A stretch of 64,000 nt of DNA from Prevotella sp. (GTDB taxonomy: Bacteria; Bacteroidota; Bacteroidia; Bacteroidales; Bacteroidaceae): the NCBI GenBank assembly GCA_015060535.1, contig SUYH01000001.1, forward strand, positions 155,991 to 219,990. Direction: 5' to 3'. Of the stretch, positions 33,038 through 41,335 are shown piece after piece; the stretch's first letter is position 1, and each line of letters begins with the position of its first letter. The notes under the pieces are model-generated. The model saw only the letters and a program-made list of their open reading frames with translations, was not told where the DNA came from and did not search any database. Position numbers and translations under genes: made by a program.

Positions 33038-34129
33038 ATGAAAGTTATTATAGCAATAGATTCATTCAAGGGTTGCATGACCTCTGTGGAGGCTAATCGG
33101 GCAGCGGCAGAGGGTATCAGGTGCGTTTGTCCTGATGCTGTGATTGTGCAGGTGCCTGTCAGCGATGGTGGTGAGGGCTTCTTGGAGGCTTTTCATGCGG
33201 CTATCGGTGGAGAACTGGTAGAGGTAACGGCGAGGGATCCGCTGATGCGGCCTATCACGGCTAAGTATCTGCTACATGGCGATGAGGCTGTGATAGAAAT
33301 CGCACAGGCCAGTGGACTGACACTATTGACAGCTGAAGAGCGCAATCCGATGGTGGCTACTAGTTATGGCACAGGACAATTGGTGGCTGATGCTATACGT
33401 CGAGGGGCGAAGCATATCATGGTAGGACTTGGTGGTAGTGCTACCAGTGATGCGGGCATCGGGATGCTCAAAGCATTAATCGATGCCTTTGCGAAGCATG
33501 GTACCTTTGATGAAATCCAAGAACTCAAAAACGTGACATTCACGATAGCTACCGATGTCAAGAATCCGCTGTGTGGTGAGAATGGGGCGGCTCACGTATT
33601 TGGGCCACAAAAGGGGGCAACACCAGAAATGGTGCAACAACTGGATGAACGGGCCCGGAAGTTCGCAGAGGTTTCTGCTAAGCACTTTGGTTATGACCGC
33701 TCTGAAATGGCTGGTGCTGGAGCTGCTGGTGGACTGGGCTATGCCTTTCTGCAATATATGGATGCTGAGTGTAGGGCGGGTATTGAACTGTTGCTAGACA
33801 CCATCCACTTCAGTGAAATCGTCAAAGATGCCGACCTCGTGATTACTGGCGAGGGTTCTGCTGACCGTCAGACACTGATGGGTAAGTTGCCTATGGGCAT
33901 CCTCAAGCAATCGGGTGGGGCCCCTGTCTGTCTGATAGCAGGCCGGATTAGTGACCGCGAGCAACTCATGAAGGCAGGTTTCGCCCGTGTGGAGTGTATC
34001 AATCCGCCGGACATTACCCTCGAGGAAGCCATGCGCAAGGAGGTGGCCATACAGCATGTCAAGGATACTGTTATGTATCAATTATCGGGCACTCTTTGTT
34101 TAAGTGATGCAGCAATAAAATGGACATAA
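33038..34129 (+). CDS. glxK: Glycerate kinase
   Basis: 363-aa glycerate kinase of the GlxK/GarK family, phosphorylating D-glycerate with ATP, generally to 2-phosphoglycerate. The family start M-K-V-I-I-A-I-D-S-F-K-G-C-M-T-S, the P-V-S-D-G-G-E-G motif (about residues 41-48), and G-L-G-G-S-A-T-S-D-A-G-I-G are all present, as is the late D-L-V-I-T-G-E-G-S-A-D. It is co-transcribed with rhaM, so the two may share sugar or aldonate catabolism. Confidence 0.92.
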   Translation: MKVIIAIDSFKGCMTSVEANRAAAEGIRCVCPDAVIVQVPVSDGGEGFLEAFHAAIGGELVEVTARDPLMRPITAKYLLHGDEAVIEIAQASGLTLLTAEERNPMVATSYGTGQLVADAIRRGAKHIMVGLGGSATSDAGIGMLKALIDAFAKHGTFDEIQELKNVTFTIATDVKNPLCGENGAAHVFGPQKGATPEMVQQLDERARKFAEVSAKHFGYDRSEMAGAGAAGGLGYAFLQYMDAECRAGIELLLDTIHFSEIVKDADLVITGEGSADRQTLMGKLPMGILKQSGGAPVCLIAGRISDREQLMKAGFARVECINPPDITLEEAMRKEVAIQHVKDTVMYQLSGTLCLSDAAIKWT

Positions 34130-34151
34130 GATGAAAATAAATTGCATAAAT

Positions 34152-34183
34152 TTTGCTTATGTCATAAAATATGCCTAATTTTG
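34152..34183 (+). promoter_or_regulatory. Promoter for CapD-like gene
   Basis: TTTG at 34152-34155, a 20-base spacer and TAATTTTG at 34176-34183 match the Bacteroidetes consensus. The start codon is at 34212. Confidence 0.7.
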
Positions 34184-34211
34184 TAGCCCAAATACTATAG
34201 ATTAGAAATAT

Positions 34212-36143
34212 ATGATGAACGCGATAAGTAAGATTATCAACTGGTATTTCTCGAAGAATGCACTACCTTACTGGTGTCTATTCCTGTTCGACTGTGCCAT
34301 AGTGGTTGTGAGCGGATTGATGACTTTCTGGGTGTTTAACCGGACGGTGATGCTGTTTATGGAGCGCTTTGACGTGCTGTTTACGGTGCTGGCATTTGCG
34401 GTGCTGAGTGCGATTAGCGCACGCGTGTTCCGGACTTACTCCGGTATCGTGAGATATTCGTCGTTCGTCGACTTGCTGAATGTGGCATATGCCAATGGAC
34501 TATCGATGATCATGGCACTGGCAATGACGTGGACGGCAGAGTGGTATAGGGTTCCTCAGCTGTCGGCACTGAACCAGACACAGACGGTAATCACGTTTGT
34601 GGTGGCTACACTGGCCATGTGGGGCGTGAGGGTGCTGGTGAAGACCCTGTACGACATGGCAGCGACAGACAAGCATGCCCAGAAGGTGCTCATCTATGGT
34701 GCGATGAGTGGTGGCGTAGGACTGGCGAAGAATATCCGGAGCCAGAAGCCCAAGCGTTTCGTGCTGGCAGGATTCATCTCACACGACCCCAGAGCCAAGC
34801 ACCTGCTGCTGATGGGTAAGCCCGTATACAACGTGTCGGACGACTTGATAAACATCATTAAGAAAGAGGGTATTACCGCCGTGCTGGTGAGCCCCATGCG
34901 TACACGAGAGTTCCGTAACAACCAGGCCGTACAGGATATGCTGATCAGTGCGGGTTGTAAGATCTATATGGCGCAGCATGCCAAGGAGGCTAAGATAGAA
35001 GATGGCCAGCTGACGGAAGAGCAAATCGAGGGCATGCAGATGCAAATGCAGGAGGTACAGGTGGAAGACCTGCTGCCTCGCGATGAGATCACGGTAGACA
35101 TGGAATCGGTGGGTAAGGAACTGACGGGAAAGCGTGTGCTGATTACTGGCTCGGCAGGTTCCATCGGTTCAGAGATTGTGCGCCAGGTGGCCCTATACCG
35201 TCCGGCCCAGCTGATCCTGATAGACCAGGCAGAGACACCTCAGCATGACATCCGACTGATGATGGCCAAGGAGTTCCCCTATGTGAAGGCTGAGACCATC
35301 GTCACCTCGATAGACCGCAAGACCAGAATGGATACTGTGTTCAGCATGTACAGGCCTGACTACGTGTTCCATGCCGCTGCCTATAAGCATGTGCCGATGA
35401 TGGAGGACAACCCCTCAGAGGCTATTCTGAACAATGTCTATGGCACAAAGGTGATTGCCGATATGGCCGTGAAATACGGGGTGAAGAAATTTGTCATGAT
35501 CTCTACCGACAAGGCTGTGAACCCCACCAATGTGATGGGCTGTTCGAAGCGTATCTGTGAGATCTATGTGCAGGCGCTGGACAAGAAGGTAGAGACCCAG
35601 TTTGTGACCACGCGATTCGGTAATGTGCTGGGTTCGAATGGTTCGGTGATTCCTCTGTTCCGTGAACAGATCAAGAATGGAGGACCGCTGACCGTGACTC
35701 ATCCGGATATCATCCGATTCTTCATGCTGATACCAGAGGCTTGTAAACTGGTGCTGGAGGCTGGTACCAAGGGCCATGGCGGTGAGATTTTCGTCTTCGA
35801 CATGGGTAAACCGGTGAAGATTGCTGACCTGGCCCAGCGTATGATTAACTTGTCGGGGGCCAAGAACGTAGAGATTAAGTTTACGGGACTGCGTCCAGGT
35901 GAGAAGCTCTACGAGGAGGTGCTGAATGAGCTGGAAGGCACCAAGCCCACGTTCCATGAGAAAATCCGTATTGCTACCGTTCGCGAGTATGACTATGATG
36001 AGGTGTCGAAGGAAATCGATGACCTGATTGACATCGCGAAGAAATATGATAAGATGGAAACGGTACGGAAGATGAAGGAAATCGTGCCGGAGTACGTGAG
36101 CAAGAATTCGGAGTACGAAGTGCTGGATAAAATTAAGAATTAA
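34212..36143 (+). CDS. Membrane nucleotide-sugar 4,6-dehydratase (CapD/WbpM/FlaA1-like)
   Basis: 643-aa inner-membrane protein. Four N-terminal membrane segments (about residues 15-140) are followed by a first Rossmann-like region and then the catalytic SDR domain beginning V-L-I-T-G-S-A-G-S-I-G-S-E (about 310-322). The active site has S-T-D-K-A-V-N-P-T-N-V-M-G-C-S-K-R, where methionine replaces the usual SDR tyrosine, as in WbpM/CapD. It likely makes a 4-keto-6-deoxy UDP-sugar for surface glycans. It has its own promoter, and its last codons and stop lie in AATTAAG heptamer repeats before a shared terminator. Confidence 0.92.
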   Translation: MMNAISKIINWYFSKNALPYWCLFLFDCAIVVVSGLMTFWVFNRTVMLFMERFDVLFTVLAFAVLSAISARVFRTYSGIVRYSSFVDLLNVAYANGLSMIMALAMTWTAEWYRVPQLSALNQTQTVITFVVATLAMWGVRVLVKTLYDMAATDKHAQKVLIYGAMSGGVGLAKNIRSQKPKRFVLAGFISHDPRAKHLLLMGKPVYNVSDDLINIIKKEGITAVLVSPMRTREFRNNQAVQDMLISAGCKIYMAQHAKEAKIEDGQLTEEQIEGMQMQMQEVQVEDLLPRDEITVDMESVGKELTGKRVLITGSAGSIGSEIVRQVALYRPAQLILIDQAETPQHDIRLMMAKEFPYVKAETIVTSIDRKTRMDTVFSMYRPDYVFHAAAYKHVPMMEDNPSEAILNNVYGTKVIADMAVKYGVKKFVMISTDKAVNPTNVMGCSKRICEIYVQALDKKVETQFVTTRFGNVLGSNGSVIPLFREQIKNGGPLTVTHPDIIRFFMLIPEACKLVLEAGTKGHGGEIFVFDMGKPVKIADLAQRMINLSGAKNVEIKFTGLRPGEKLYEEVLNELEGTKPTFHEKIRIATVREYDYDEVSKEIDDLIDIAKKYDKMETVRKMKEIVPEYVSKNSEYEVLDKIKN

Positions 36144-36151
36144 GAATTAAA
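36131..36151. repeat. AATTAAR heptamer array at stop codon
   Basis: Three 7-bp units (AATTAAG, AATTAAG, AATTAAA). The CapD-like gene's TAA stop (36141-36143) is inside the array. Confidence 0.7.
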
Positions 36152-36178
36152 AAAGGGAACCGAGCGGTTCCCTTTTTT
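36149..36178. terminator. Bidirectional intrinsic terminator
   Basis: GGGAACCG (36155-36162) pairs with CGGTTCCC (36165-36172), flanked by an A run on the left and a T run on the right. It can end both the CapD-like transcript (+) and the DUF5686 operon (-). Confidence 0.88.
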
Positions 36179-36190
36179 GTTTGTGTTGTC

Positions 36191-38752
36191 TTAGAAGCTG
36201 AAGGCGATGACGTAGCGCATGCCCCATTTCGGACTGGTGGGGAGTTCGTTGTAACTGAGGCGGCGGACGTACTCGACATGGAAGAACTTGAAGATGTTAT
36301 GGATGCCGAGAACCAGCTCTGCATAGGGTCGGTTGGGCTCCATGATGTTCACACCCTTGGGGAAGTGCATGAGGCGTGTGCTGCCCCGGTTCTCCTCAGC
36401 AAAGGGGTTGTTCTTGTCGGAGAGAGCACCCCACAGCATACGTACACCAATGACCTCGCGCCAGTGGAGCTTCTTGACTAATGGGATGCGGTTGAGAATC
36501 TTACCATTAAGGTCCCACGTCATCATGAGCGAGAAGTATCGGTCGTTGAGGAACTCCATCGTGTTGATGAGGTTGAACGTCTCAGGCAAGATGATATACG
36601 ACTGGTTGGCAGCAGGATGGATGAGCAAGGGGTAGGGTACCTGGCTCCACTGGATGCCACCCTTCATGGCGAGGTCGAACTTACCCCAGCTGTTGCCAAG
36701 CCAGAAGCGCTTGTAAAGGCCTACCTCGGTGAAACTGTAGTTATACTCACCACCCAGGACGCCATCGAAGCCCATGGTATGCGAGATGCTGAACACGGGA
36801 GCATCGAGATTGATGGTACGACGACGCAGCTTGTTGTTGATATAGGTCTCGCCAGGAGCATAGCGCAACTTGGCGGTAATCTCCGTGGTGCGGATATGAT
36901 CGCCATTGCCAGTCTTGATGAACTCCTTAGGCAGCGGCTGGTCGAGGGTGCGGAACGTCATCTCGCCACAGCTCTCATTCTCCTCAACCTTACCATTGAA
37001 GGTCGCTCTCAAACCCCAGTCGGTCTCATATTCGAAGGTGAACTGCTGACGGTTGTAATGCATCATCTTATTGGTCTCGGCCCACTTCAGTGCGACCATG
37101 AAGTTATCCTTATCGGTATCCATGAAACGGTCACCAGGAGAGCCTACATCCTTGGTAGACTGGATGGTGATGGTGCGACGCGGGTACTCATGAGGCAGGT
37201 ACTTCTTCGGGTTGATGGAGTAGGTGAACTCGGCATTGTAATAGTTGTTCTTGGAGCCCCAGCCATGACCGTAGTATCCGGAGATGAAGAAATGTTTCCA
37301 GAGGTTAGCGGTGGTCTTGAGCGAGAGACGTGAGCGCCAGCCATCGACATAGTTATGGGTGAGGATGGTGTTCACCGGACAGATATCGATATAGTTAGGC
37401 GTGCTGGTCTCGATGGAGTTCTCGAAGAGGGCCCTCAAACCGAAAAGCACATACTTGATGCCCTTGATGTTCTCGATGCGATGGATGAACTTATCCATAG
37501 AACCCTCGCTCTTGGTGAGCTCCACCTGTCGGTACTGGGCCCAGAACTCATCATCGCGCATCTGGGCATCAGCCTCGGTGACTTCCTTGGCAGGCCCTCG
37601 GAAGAGTTTCTTCGGAATGGGGTTGAAGGCATACTCGTTCATACGAGTAGTTCGCGTACACGTGAGGCTGCGCACAAAGCTGAGCAGCTCGAGTTCAGTG
37701 GTCATATCGTCCTTGGTGAGCACCCACTGGCCATCAGGCAGCTTGTCATACTCCTGCAGAATACTGACATTATTGACGAAATTGACATTCGACTGCTTGG
37801 GGATGGTCATCTCACAACGACGCACATGGAGCGTGGAGTCCTTCAGGATATACAGGTCGCCACGGAAACCCATGTCGTTCTGGTTGTTAGGCAGGAAATG
37901 CAGGTGGAAACACGAGTCGCGATCAATCTTGACGGTGTCCTCGATATAATAACGGTAGAAACCGATGCCCTCTTTGGAGATGGGGGATACGAAAGGATAC
38001 TGCAACAGACGGATATGGTCCTGATAGAGGTCGACATTGGTGAAGACATCCTTCAGCACGGTGTTGATGATATCGCCCGTCTGGAACAGGTCGTTGACAC
38101 CCTTCGAGGTCTGACCGGTGATGATGGTCTTCTCGGAGTGGGGATCACGGCGGTAGATCTTCTGAGACACCGTCTCGTCGACACTGACGGGCAGAATCAT
38201 CTTACCCGTGGTGGGGTTGACCTCTACCTGCTCGACCAGCCAGGGGTGACGCTTGAAGGGACCTTGCTCCAGCTGCTCGGGTTTCAGGTCGTTGAGCGAG
38301 AGGGTAATCTTCTCGTATTTGTTATACTGATAATAGTCGTTGAGCGACAGGTCGGTCTTCTTCTTGGCAGCAACCACGCGTTTCATGAGCTCAACGGCAG
38401 GATTGTTCTTGCGGCTATAGTGACCTCGCTTCGACTTCACCGTTACTTCAGCCAGCATCTGTTTATCAGGCTTCAGCTTGACATTCAGACGAGCACGCGT
38501 CTTGGCTGTGACAGCAATGATGCGTGACTTATAGCCTACGGCACTGAACGTGATGTTCCATCCCTCATGGCGGTCAATCTTATACTGACCATTGTAGTCG
38601 GAGATGGCAGCGATGTGATGGCCTTTATAGACCACACTGGCAAAGGCGATGGTATCGCCAGTCTCAGCATCAGTGATGGTGCCGTGGATTTGTTGGGCGA
38701 AGCTGATGCCATGCATCAGCGTACATAACAAAACTATGAGTAGTTTTTTCAT
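36191..38752 (-). CDS. DUF5686 / carboxypeptidase-regulatory-like outer-membrane protein
   Basis: 853 aa with an N-terminal signal peptide (M-K-K-L-L-I-V-L-L-C-T-L-M-H-G, cut near F-A-Q-Q). A CarboxypepD_reg-like beta domain follows (about residues 20-105, with I-H-G-T-I-T-D-A-E-T-G and S-D-Y-N-G-Q-Y). The rest fits DUF5686, probably an outer-membrane barrel ending in the terminal phenylalanine of A-F-S-F. Its start overlaps the LolA-like stop (ATGA) and it is the last gene of the lipid operon. Possibly involved in outer-membrane placement of the product; role inferred only from context. Confidence 0.85.
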   Translation of the reverse strand: MKKLLIVLLCTLMHGISFAQQIHGTITDAETGDTIAFASVVYKGHHIAAISDYNGQYKIDRHEGWNITFSAVGYKSRIIAVTAKTRARLNVKLKPDKQMLAEVTVKSKRGHYSRKNNPAVELMKRVVAAKKKTDLSLNDYYQYNKYEKITLSLNDLKPEQLEQGPFKRHPWLVEQVEVNPTTGKMILPVSVDETVSQKIYRRDPHSEKTIITGQTSKGVNDLFQTGDIINTVLKDVFTNVDLYQDHIRLLQYPFVSPISKEGIGFYRYYIEDTVKIDRDSCFHLHFLPNNQNDMGFRGDLYILKDSTLHVRRCEMTIPKQSNVNFVNNVSILQEYDKLPDGQWVLTKDDMTTELELLSFVRSLTCTRTTRMNEYAFNPIPKKLFRGPAKEVTEADAQMRDDEFWAQYRQVELTKSEGSMDKFIHRIENIKGIKYVLFGLRALFENSIETSTPNYIDICPVNTILTHNYVDGWRSRLSLKTTANLWKHFFISGYYGHGWGSKNNYYNAEFTYSINPKKYLPHEYPRRTITIQSTKDVGSPGDRFMDTDKDNFMVALKWAETNKMMHYNRQQFTFEYETDWGLRATFNGKVEENESCGEMTFRTLDQPLPKEFIKTGNGDHIRTTEITAKLRYAPGETYINNKLRRRTINLDAPVFSISHTMGFDGVLGGEYNYSFTEVGLYKRFWLGNSWGKFDLAMKGGIQWSQVPYPLLIHPAANQSYIILPETFNLINTMEFLNDRYFSLMMTWDLNGKILNRIPLVKKLHWREVIGVRMLWGALSDKNNPFAEENRGSTRLMHFPKGVNIMEPNRPYAELVLGIHNIFKFFHVEYVRRLSYNELPTSPKWGMRYVIAFSF

Positions 38753-39243
38753 TTAAAGGTATATTCTGTGTAATCGTCGTTGCGTCCATTCATACGGAGC
38801 GTATGGAAAGCCGATGTCTTGGCATCGACCACAAGTACGAACGAGGTGAACAGCTGGCGCTTCTTCTTGCCTGCCGGATTGATGGTGATGGTCTTCTGCG
38901 CACCACGGGTGGTGACGGTCAGCTCCTCACTCGCAGGGATGGGCTGGTTGTTGATGACAGCATGAAGCACTGACTGGAAGGTGGCAAACTGCGGGTTCTT
39001 CCGGCTATCAGTAGTATGCTTACGCTTGCCCATGGTCATCGTGAACTTGGTGCCATCCATGATGAGCTGATCGGCATCGTTATCTGTCGAGATACAGATG
39101 TAGTCGGGCTTGCGGATGGTCATCGTACCCGTTGTCACAGCATCGGTCTTTACGGCCTTCTTATGCGTCAACTTCGTGACTTGCTGGGCTGGGCTGGCGA
39201 GATACGCCAGCGTACAGAACAAAATTATGATAAATCTTTTCAT
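38749..39243 (-). CDS. LolA-like periplasmic protein
   Basis: 164 aa from the M-K-R-F start at 39243; a 172-aa reading from 39267 adds eight residues ahead of the signal peptide. The signal peptide is M-K-R-F-I-I-I-L-F-C-T-L-A-Y-L-A-S-P-A. The body is beta-rich, with M-T-I-R-K-P-D-Y-I-C-I-S and a later T-S-F-V-L-V-V-D, fitting the LolA-like fold of outer-membrane lipoprotein carrier proteins. LolA-like genes are a standard part of aryl polyene/flexirubin-type clusters. It probably ferries the lipid product across the periplasm after the MMPL exporter. Confidence 0.68.
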   Translation of the reverse strand: MKRFIIILFCTLAYLASPAQQVTKLTHKKAVKTDAVTTGTMTIRKPDYICISTDNDADQLIMDGTKFTMTMGKRKHTTDSRKNPQFATFQSVLHAVINNQPIPASEELTVTTRGAQKTITINPAGKKKRQLFTSFVLVVDAKTSAFHTLRMNGRNDDYTEYTFK

Positions 39244-39256
39244 ATAGCTTAATTTT

Positions 39257-39284
39257 TCACTTATCACTTATCACTTTTCACTTA
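39257..39284. repeat. TCACTTW heptamer array at fabG-like stop
   Basis: Four 7-bp units (TCACTTA, TCACTTA, TCACTTT, TCACTTA). The last unit contains the stop codon of the ketoreductase. Confidence 0.75.
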
Positions 39285-40001
39285 AGTATAAAGTCCTCCA
39301 TTGATGGAAATGACATTACCCGTAATATAGCCGGCATCAGGCGAGATGAGGAAAGCCACGGCATGGGCAATCTCCTCGGGTGTGCCGAAACGATTGGCAG
39401 GGATGGTCTTCTTCAGGGTAGCCTCGTCGAGTCCTTCGGTCATGTCGGTCTTGATGAAACCGGGAGCCAGGGCATTGACGGTGATACCACGACGGGCAAC
39501 CTCCTGAGCCAGGGCCTTGGTAGCAGCAATGATGCCACCCTTGGCAGCAGAGTAGTTGGTCTGACCAGGCAGTCCCTTCAGACCGCTGACACTCGCCATA
39601 TTGATGATGCGTCCGAATTTATGGAGCTGCATGGCAGGGAGCAGGGGCTGTGTGATGTTGAAGAAACCAGAGAGCGTGATGTCGAGCACACGATGCCAGT
39701 CGTCTTCAGGCATGAGGGCCATCACATTGTCGCGACGGATGCCTGCATTGTTGACCACGACCTCGATATACTCGCCATCGTGTTGCTGCTGCCACTGCGT
39801 CAGGGCAGCACGCGTCTCTTCACTGTTGCTGACATCGAAGCGCATGAGCTCGCCCTGACCACCAATGAGGTCGAGGGTCTTCTGGGCTTCAGCGTCGTTG
39901 CTGGTATAATTGATGATGACATGATAGCCCTCCTGGGCCAGTCTTTGGCAGATGGCGCGACCAATGCCGCGGCTGCCTCCTGTTACGATTGCGTATTTCA
40001 T
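39282..40001 (-). CDS. 3-oxoacyl-ACP reductase (FabG-like SDR)
   Basis: 239-aa SDR. It has T-G-G-S-R-G-I-G (7-14), N-N-A-G (84-87), and the catalytic S137/S139, Y150 and K154 in Y-S-A-A-K. It reduces the beta-keto group of ACP-bound chains with NADPH. Because it sits in an operon with its own ketosynthase, ACP and dehydratase, it most likely serves that pathway rather than housekeeping fatty acid synthesis. It is five bases from the FAD oxidoreductase gene. Confidence 0.92.
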   Translation of the reverse strand: MKYAIVTGGSRGIGRAICQRLAQEGYHVIINYTSNDAEAQKTLDLIGGQGELMRFDVSNSEETRAALTQWQQQHDGEYIEVVVNNAGIRRDNVMALMPEDDWHRVLDITLSGFFNITQPLLPAMQLHKFGRIINMASVSGLKGLPGQTNYSAAKGGIIAATKALAQEVARRGITVNALAPGFIKTDMTEGLDEATLKKTIPANRFGTPEEIAHAVAFLISPDAGYITGNVISINGGLYT

Positions 40002-40006
40002 TTAAA

Positions 40007-41332
40007 TTAGGAATGTTGAATGTTGAATGTTGAATTGTTTTTAACCATATCAACGGTTTGTTGAGCAGTCATGACGACACCCTCAAGACCATGAAGCACG
40101 AGGTTCTGACCCGTGAGCAACAGGTTGGGGATGGGTGACTGAGGTGAGAGTATGGTCATCAGCGGCTGGCGACTGTCCTTACGGATGCCATAGGCTGAGC
40201 CATGAGGAGTATGGGTAAAGCGCTCCCACGTCTGGGGAGTGCTGACATATTGTTCGCTGATCATATCGCGAAGATGCGGAATGACGGTCTCTGCCAAAGG
40301 AATAGGATCGGTGGCATGAGGCGTCAACAGGTCGAGCAGGGTAGCATAGGAAGAACCGTCTTCGGGTACCCTGCAGCTGAGCATGACACGCTCTGTAGCG
40401 GGCTCCCACACACTGCCACCGCGATAGACGAACTTGTTGTGGTTGAAGTAGGGCAGGGCCTCGGGTTTCAACACCAACGACCAGGTGTACATGCCATAGG
40501 TGTTCTCCAGCATATCGAGGCGTCTGCGGAAGATGCTCTTCTGGATGCGCTCGTTCTGCACCATAGCCATGGCCTGTGCTGGATGGATATCGCTGATAAA
40601 GGTATCGGCCTCATAGGTCTCGCCATTGCTGCAACGGGCAGCCGCGATGCGACCATCCTGTTCGAGGAGTTGTTGCACCTCGGCACGACAGATGACCTCG
40701 CCACCCATCTGACGGATGTCATTGACCAAAGAACGAACAATGAGACTACTGTCGCCTTGCAGACGCCAGCTGCTCTGGATAAAGCCTTTCTGGCTGTGGG
40801 CAAAGGCAAAGAGAGGGAGAGACTCGCGACACAGCTCGGTCTTCAGACAGGAACCCGCGAGCACATCAATCAACAAAGGATCGGTGAAGGTCTCGTTGAG
40901 CCATTGCCATGCATTGACTGAGGGGTCAGCGTCAGGACCTTGCAGCATGTCAACATACTGCTGGAGGGCCTCGCGCTGATGGGGAAAATCGGCTGTCAGG
41001 GTATCGACAAAACGGTCGAAGCCTTCAGCAAAGCGGAAAGTTCGTCCATCAATGGTGATACGGTCGAAACCTTCACGGTCCAAGCGATACCAAGGCAACT
41101 TCAACAAGCCCAGCTGCTGGAACACCTCATGAAGCGTCTGGCCTTCATCGAGACCGCCGAGATAGTGCATACCGGTGTCAAAGGCATGGCCCTTGCGCTT
41201 ATAGCTCTGCAGACAACCTCCGGGTTGCCAGTGAGACTCGAGCACTACGACACCGCGACCCGACTTGGCCAGCATGTGAGCACATGCCAGTCCGCCAAAT
41301 CCGCTGCCTATGATCACTACATCCTGTTTCAT
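40007..41332 (-). CDS. FAD-dependent oxidoreductase, phytoene desaturase/retinol saturase-like
   Basis: 441 aa with an N-terminal dinucleotide motif G-S-G-F-G-G (9-14), then V-L-E-S-H-W-Q-P-G-G-C-L-Q-S and H-A-F-D-T-G-M-H-Y-L-G-G. This is the pattern of CrtI/retinol-saturase-like enzymes, which act on polyene chains. The C-terminal motif L-L-L-T-G-Q-N-L-V-L-H-G is present. The last residues (N-N-S-T-F-N-I-Q-H-S) are translated from GAATGTT heptamers. In this operon it could desaturate or saturate the ACP- or lipid-bound polyene; substrate inferred. Confidence 0.85.
   Translation of the reverse strand: MKQDVVIIGSGFGGLACAHMLAKSGRGVVVLESHWQPGGCLQSYKRKGHAFDTGMHYLGGLDEGQTLHEVFQQLGLLKLPWYRLDREGFDRITIDGRTFRFAEGFDRFVDTLTADFPHQREALQQYVDMLQGPDADPSVNAWQWLNETFTDPLLIDVLAGSCLKTELCRESLPLFAFAHSQKGFIQSSWRLQGDSSLIVRSLVNDIRQMGGEVICRAEVQQLLEQDGRIAAARCSNGETYEADTFISDIHPAQAMAMVQNERIQKSIFRRRLDMLENTYGMYTWSLVLKPEALPYFNHNKFVYRGGSVWEPATERVMLSCRVPEDGSSYATLLDLLTPHATDPIPLAETVIPHLRDMISEQYVSTPQTWERFTHTPHGSAYGIRKDSRQPLMTILSPQSPIPNLLLTGQNLVLHGLEGVVMTAQQTVDMVKNNSTFNIQHS
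40011..40038. repeat. GAATGTT heptamer array at gene end
   Basis: Three exact 7-bp units plus GAATTGT. They encode the C-terminus of the FAD oxidoreductase (read on the - strand). Confidence 0.8.
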
Positions 41333-41335
41333 GCC

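Noticed and set aside
37355..38527. Long + strand frame of 390 codons opposite DUF5686
   Set aside because: It mirrors the real - strand gene, which has a signal peptide, CarboxypepD_reg domain and operon coupling. The + frame has no recognisable domain and low-complexity acidic composition.
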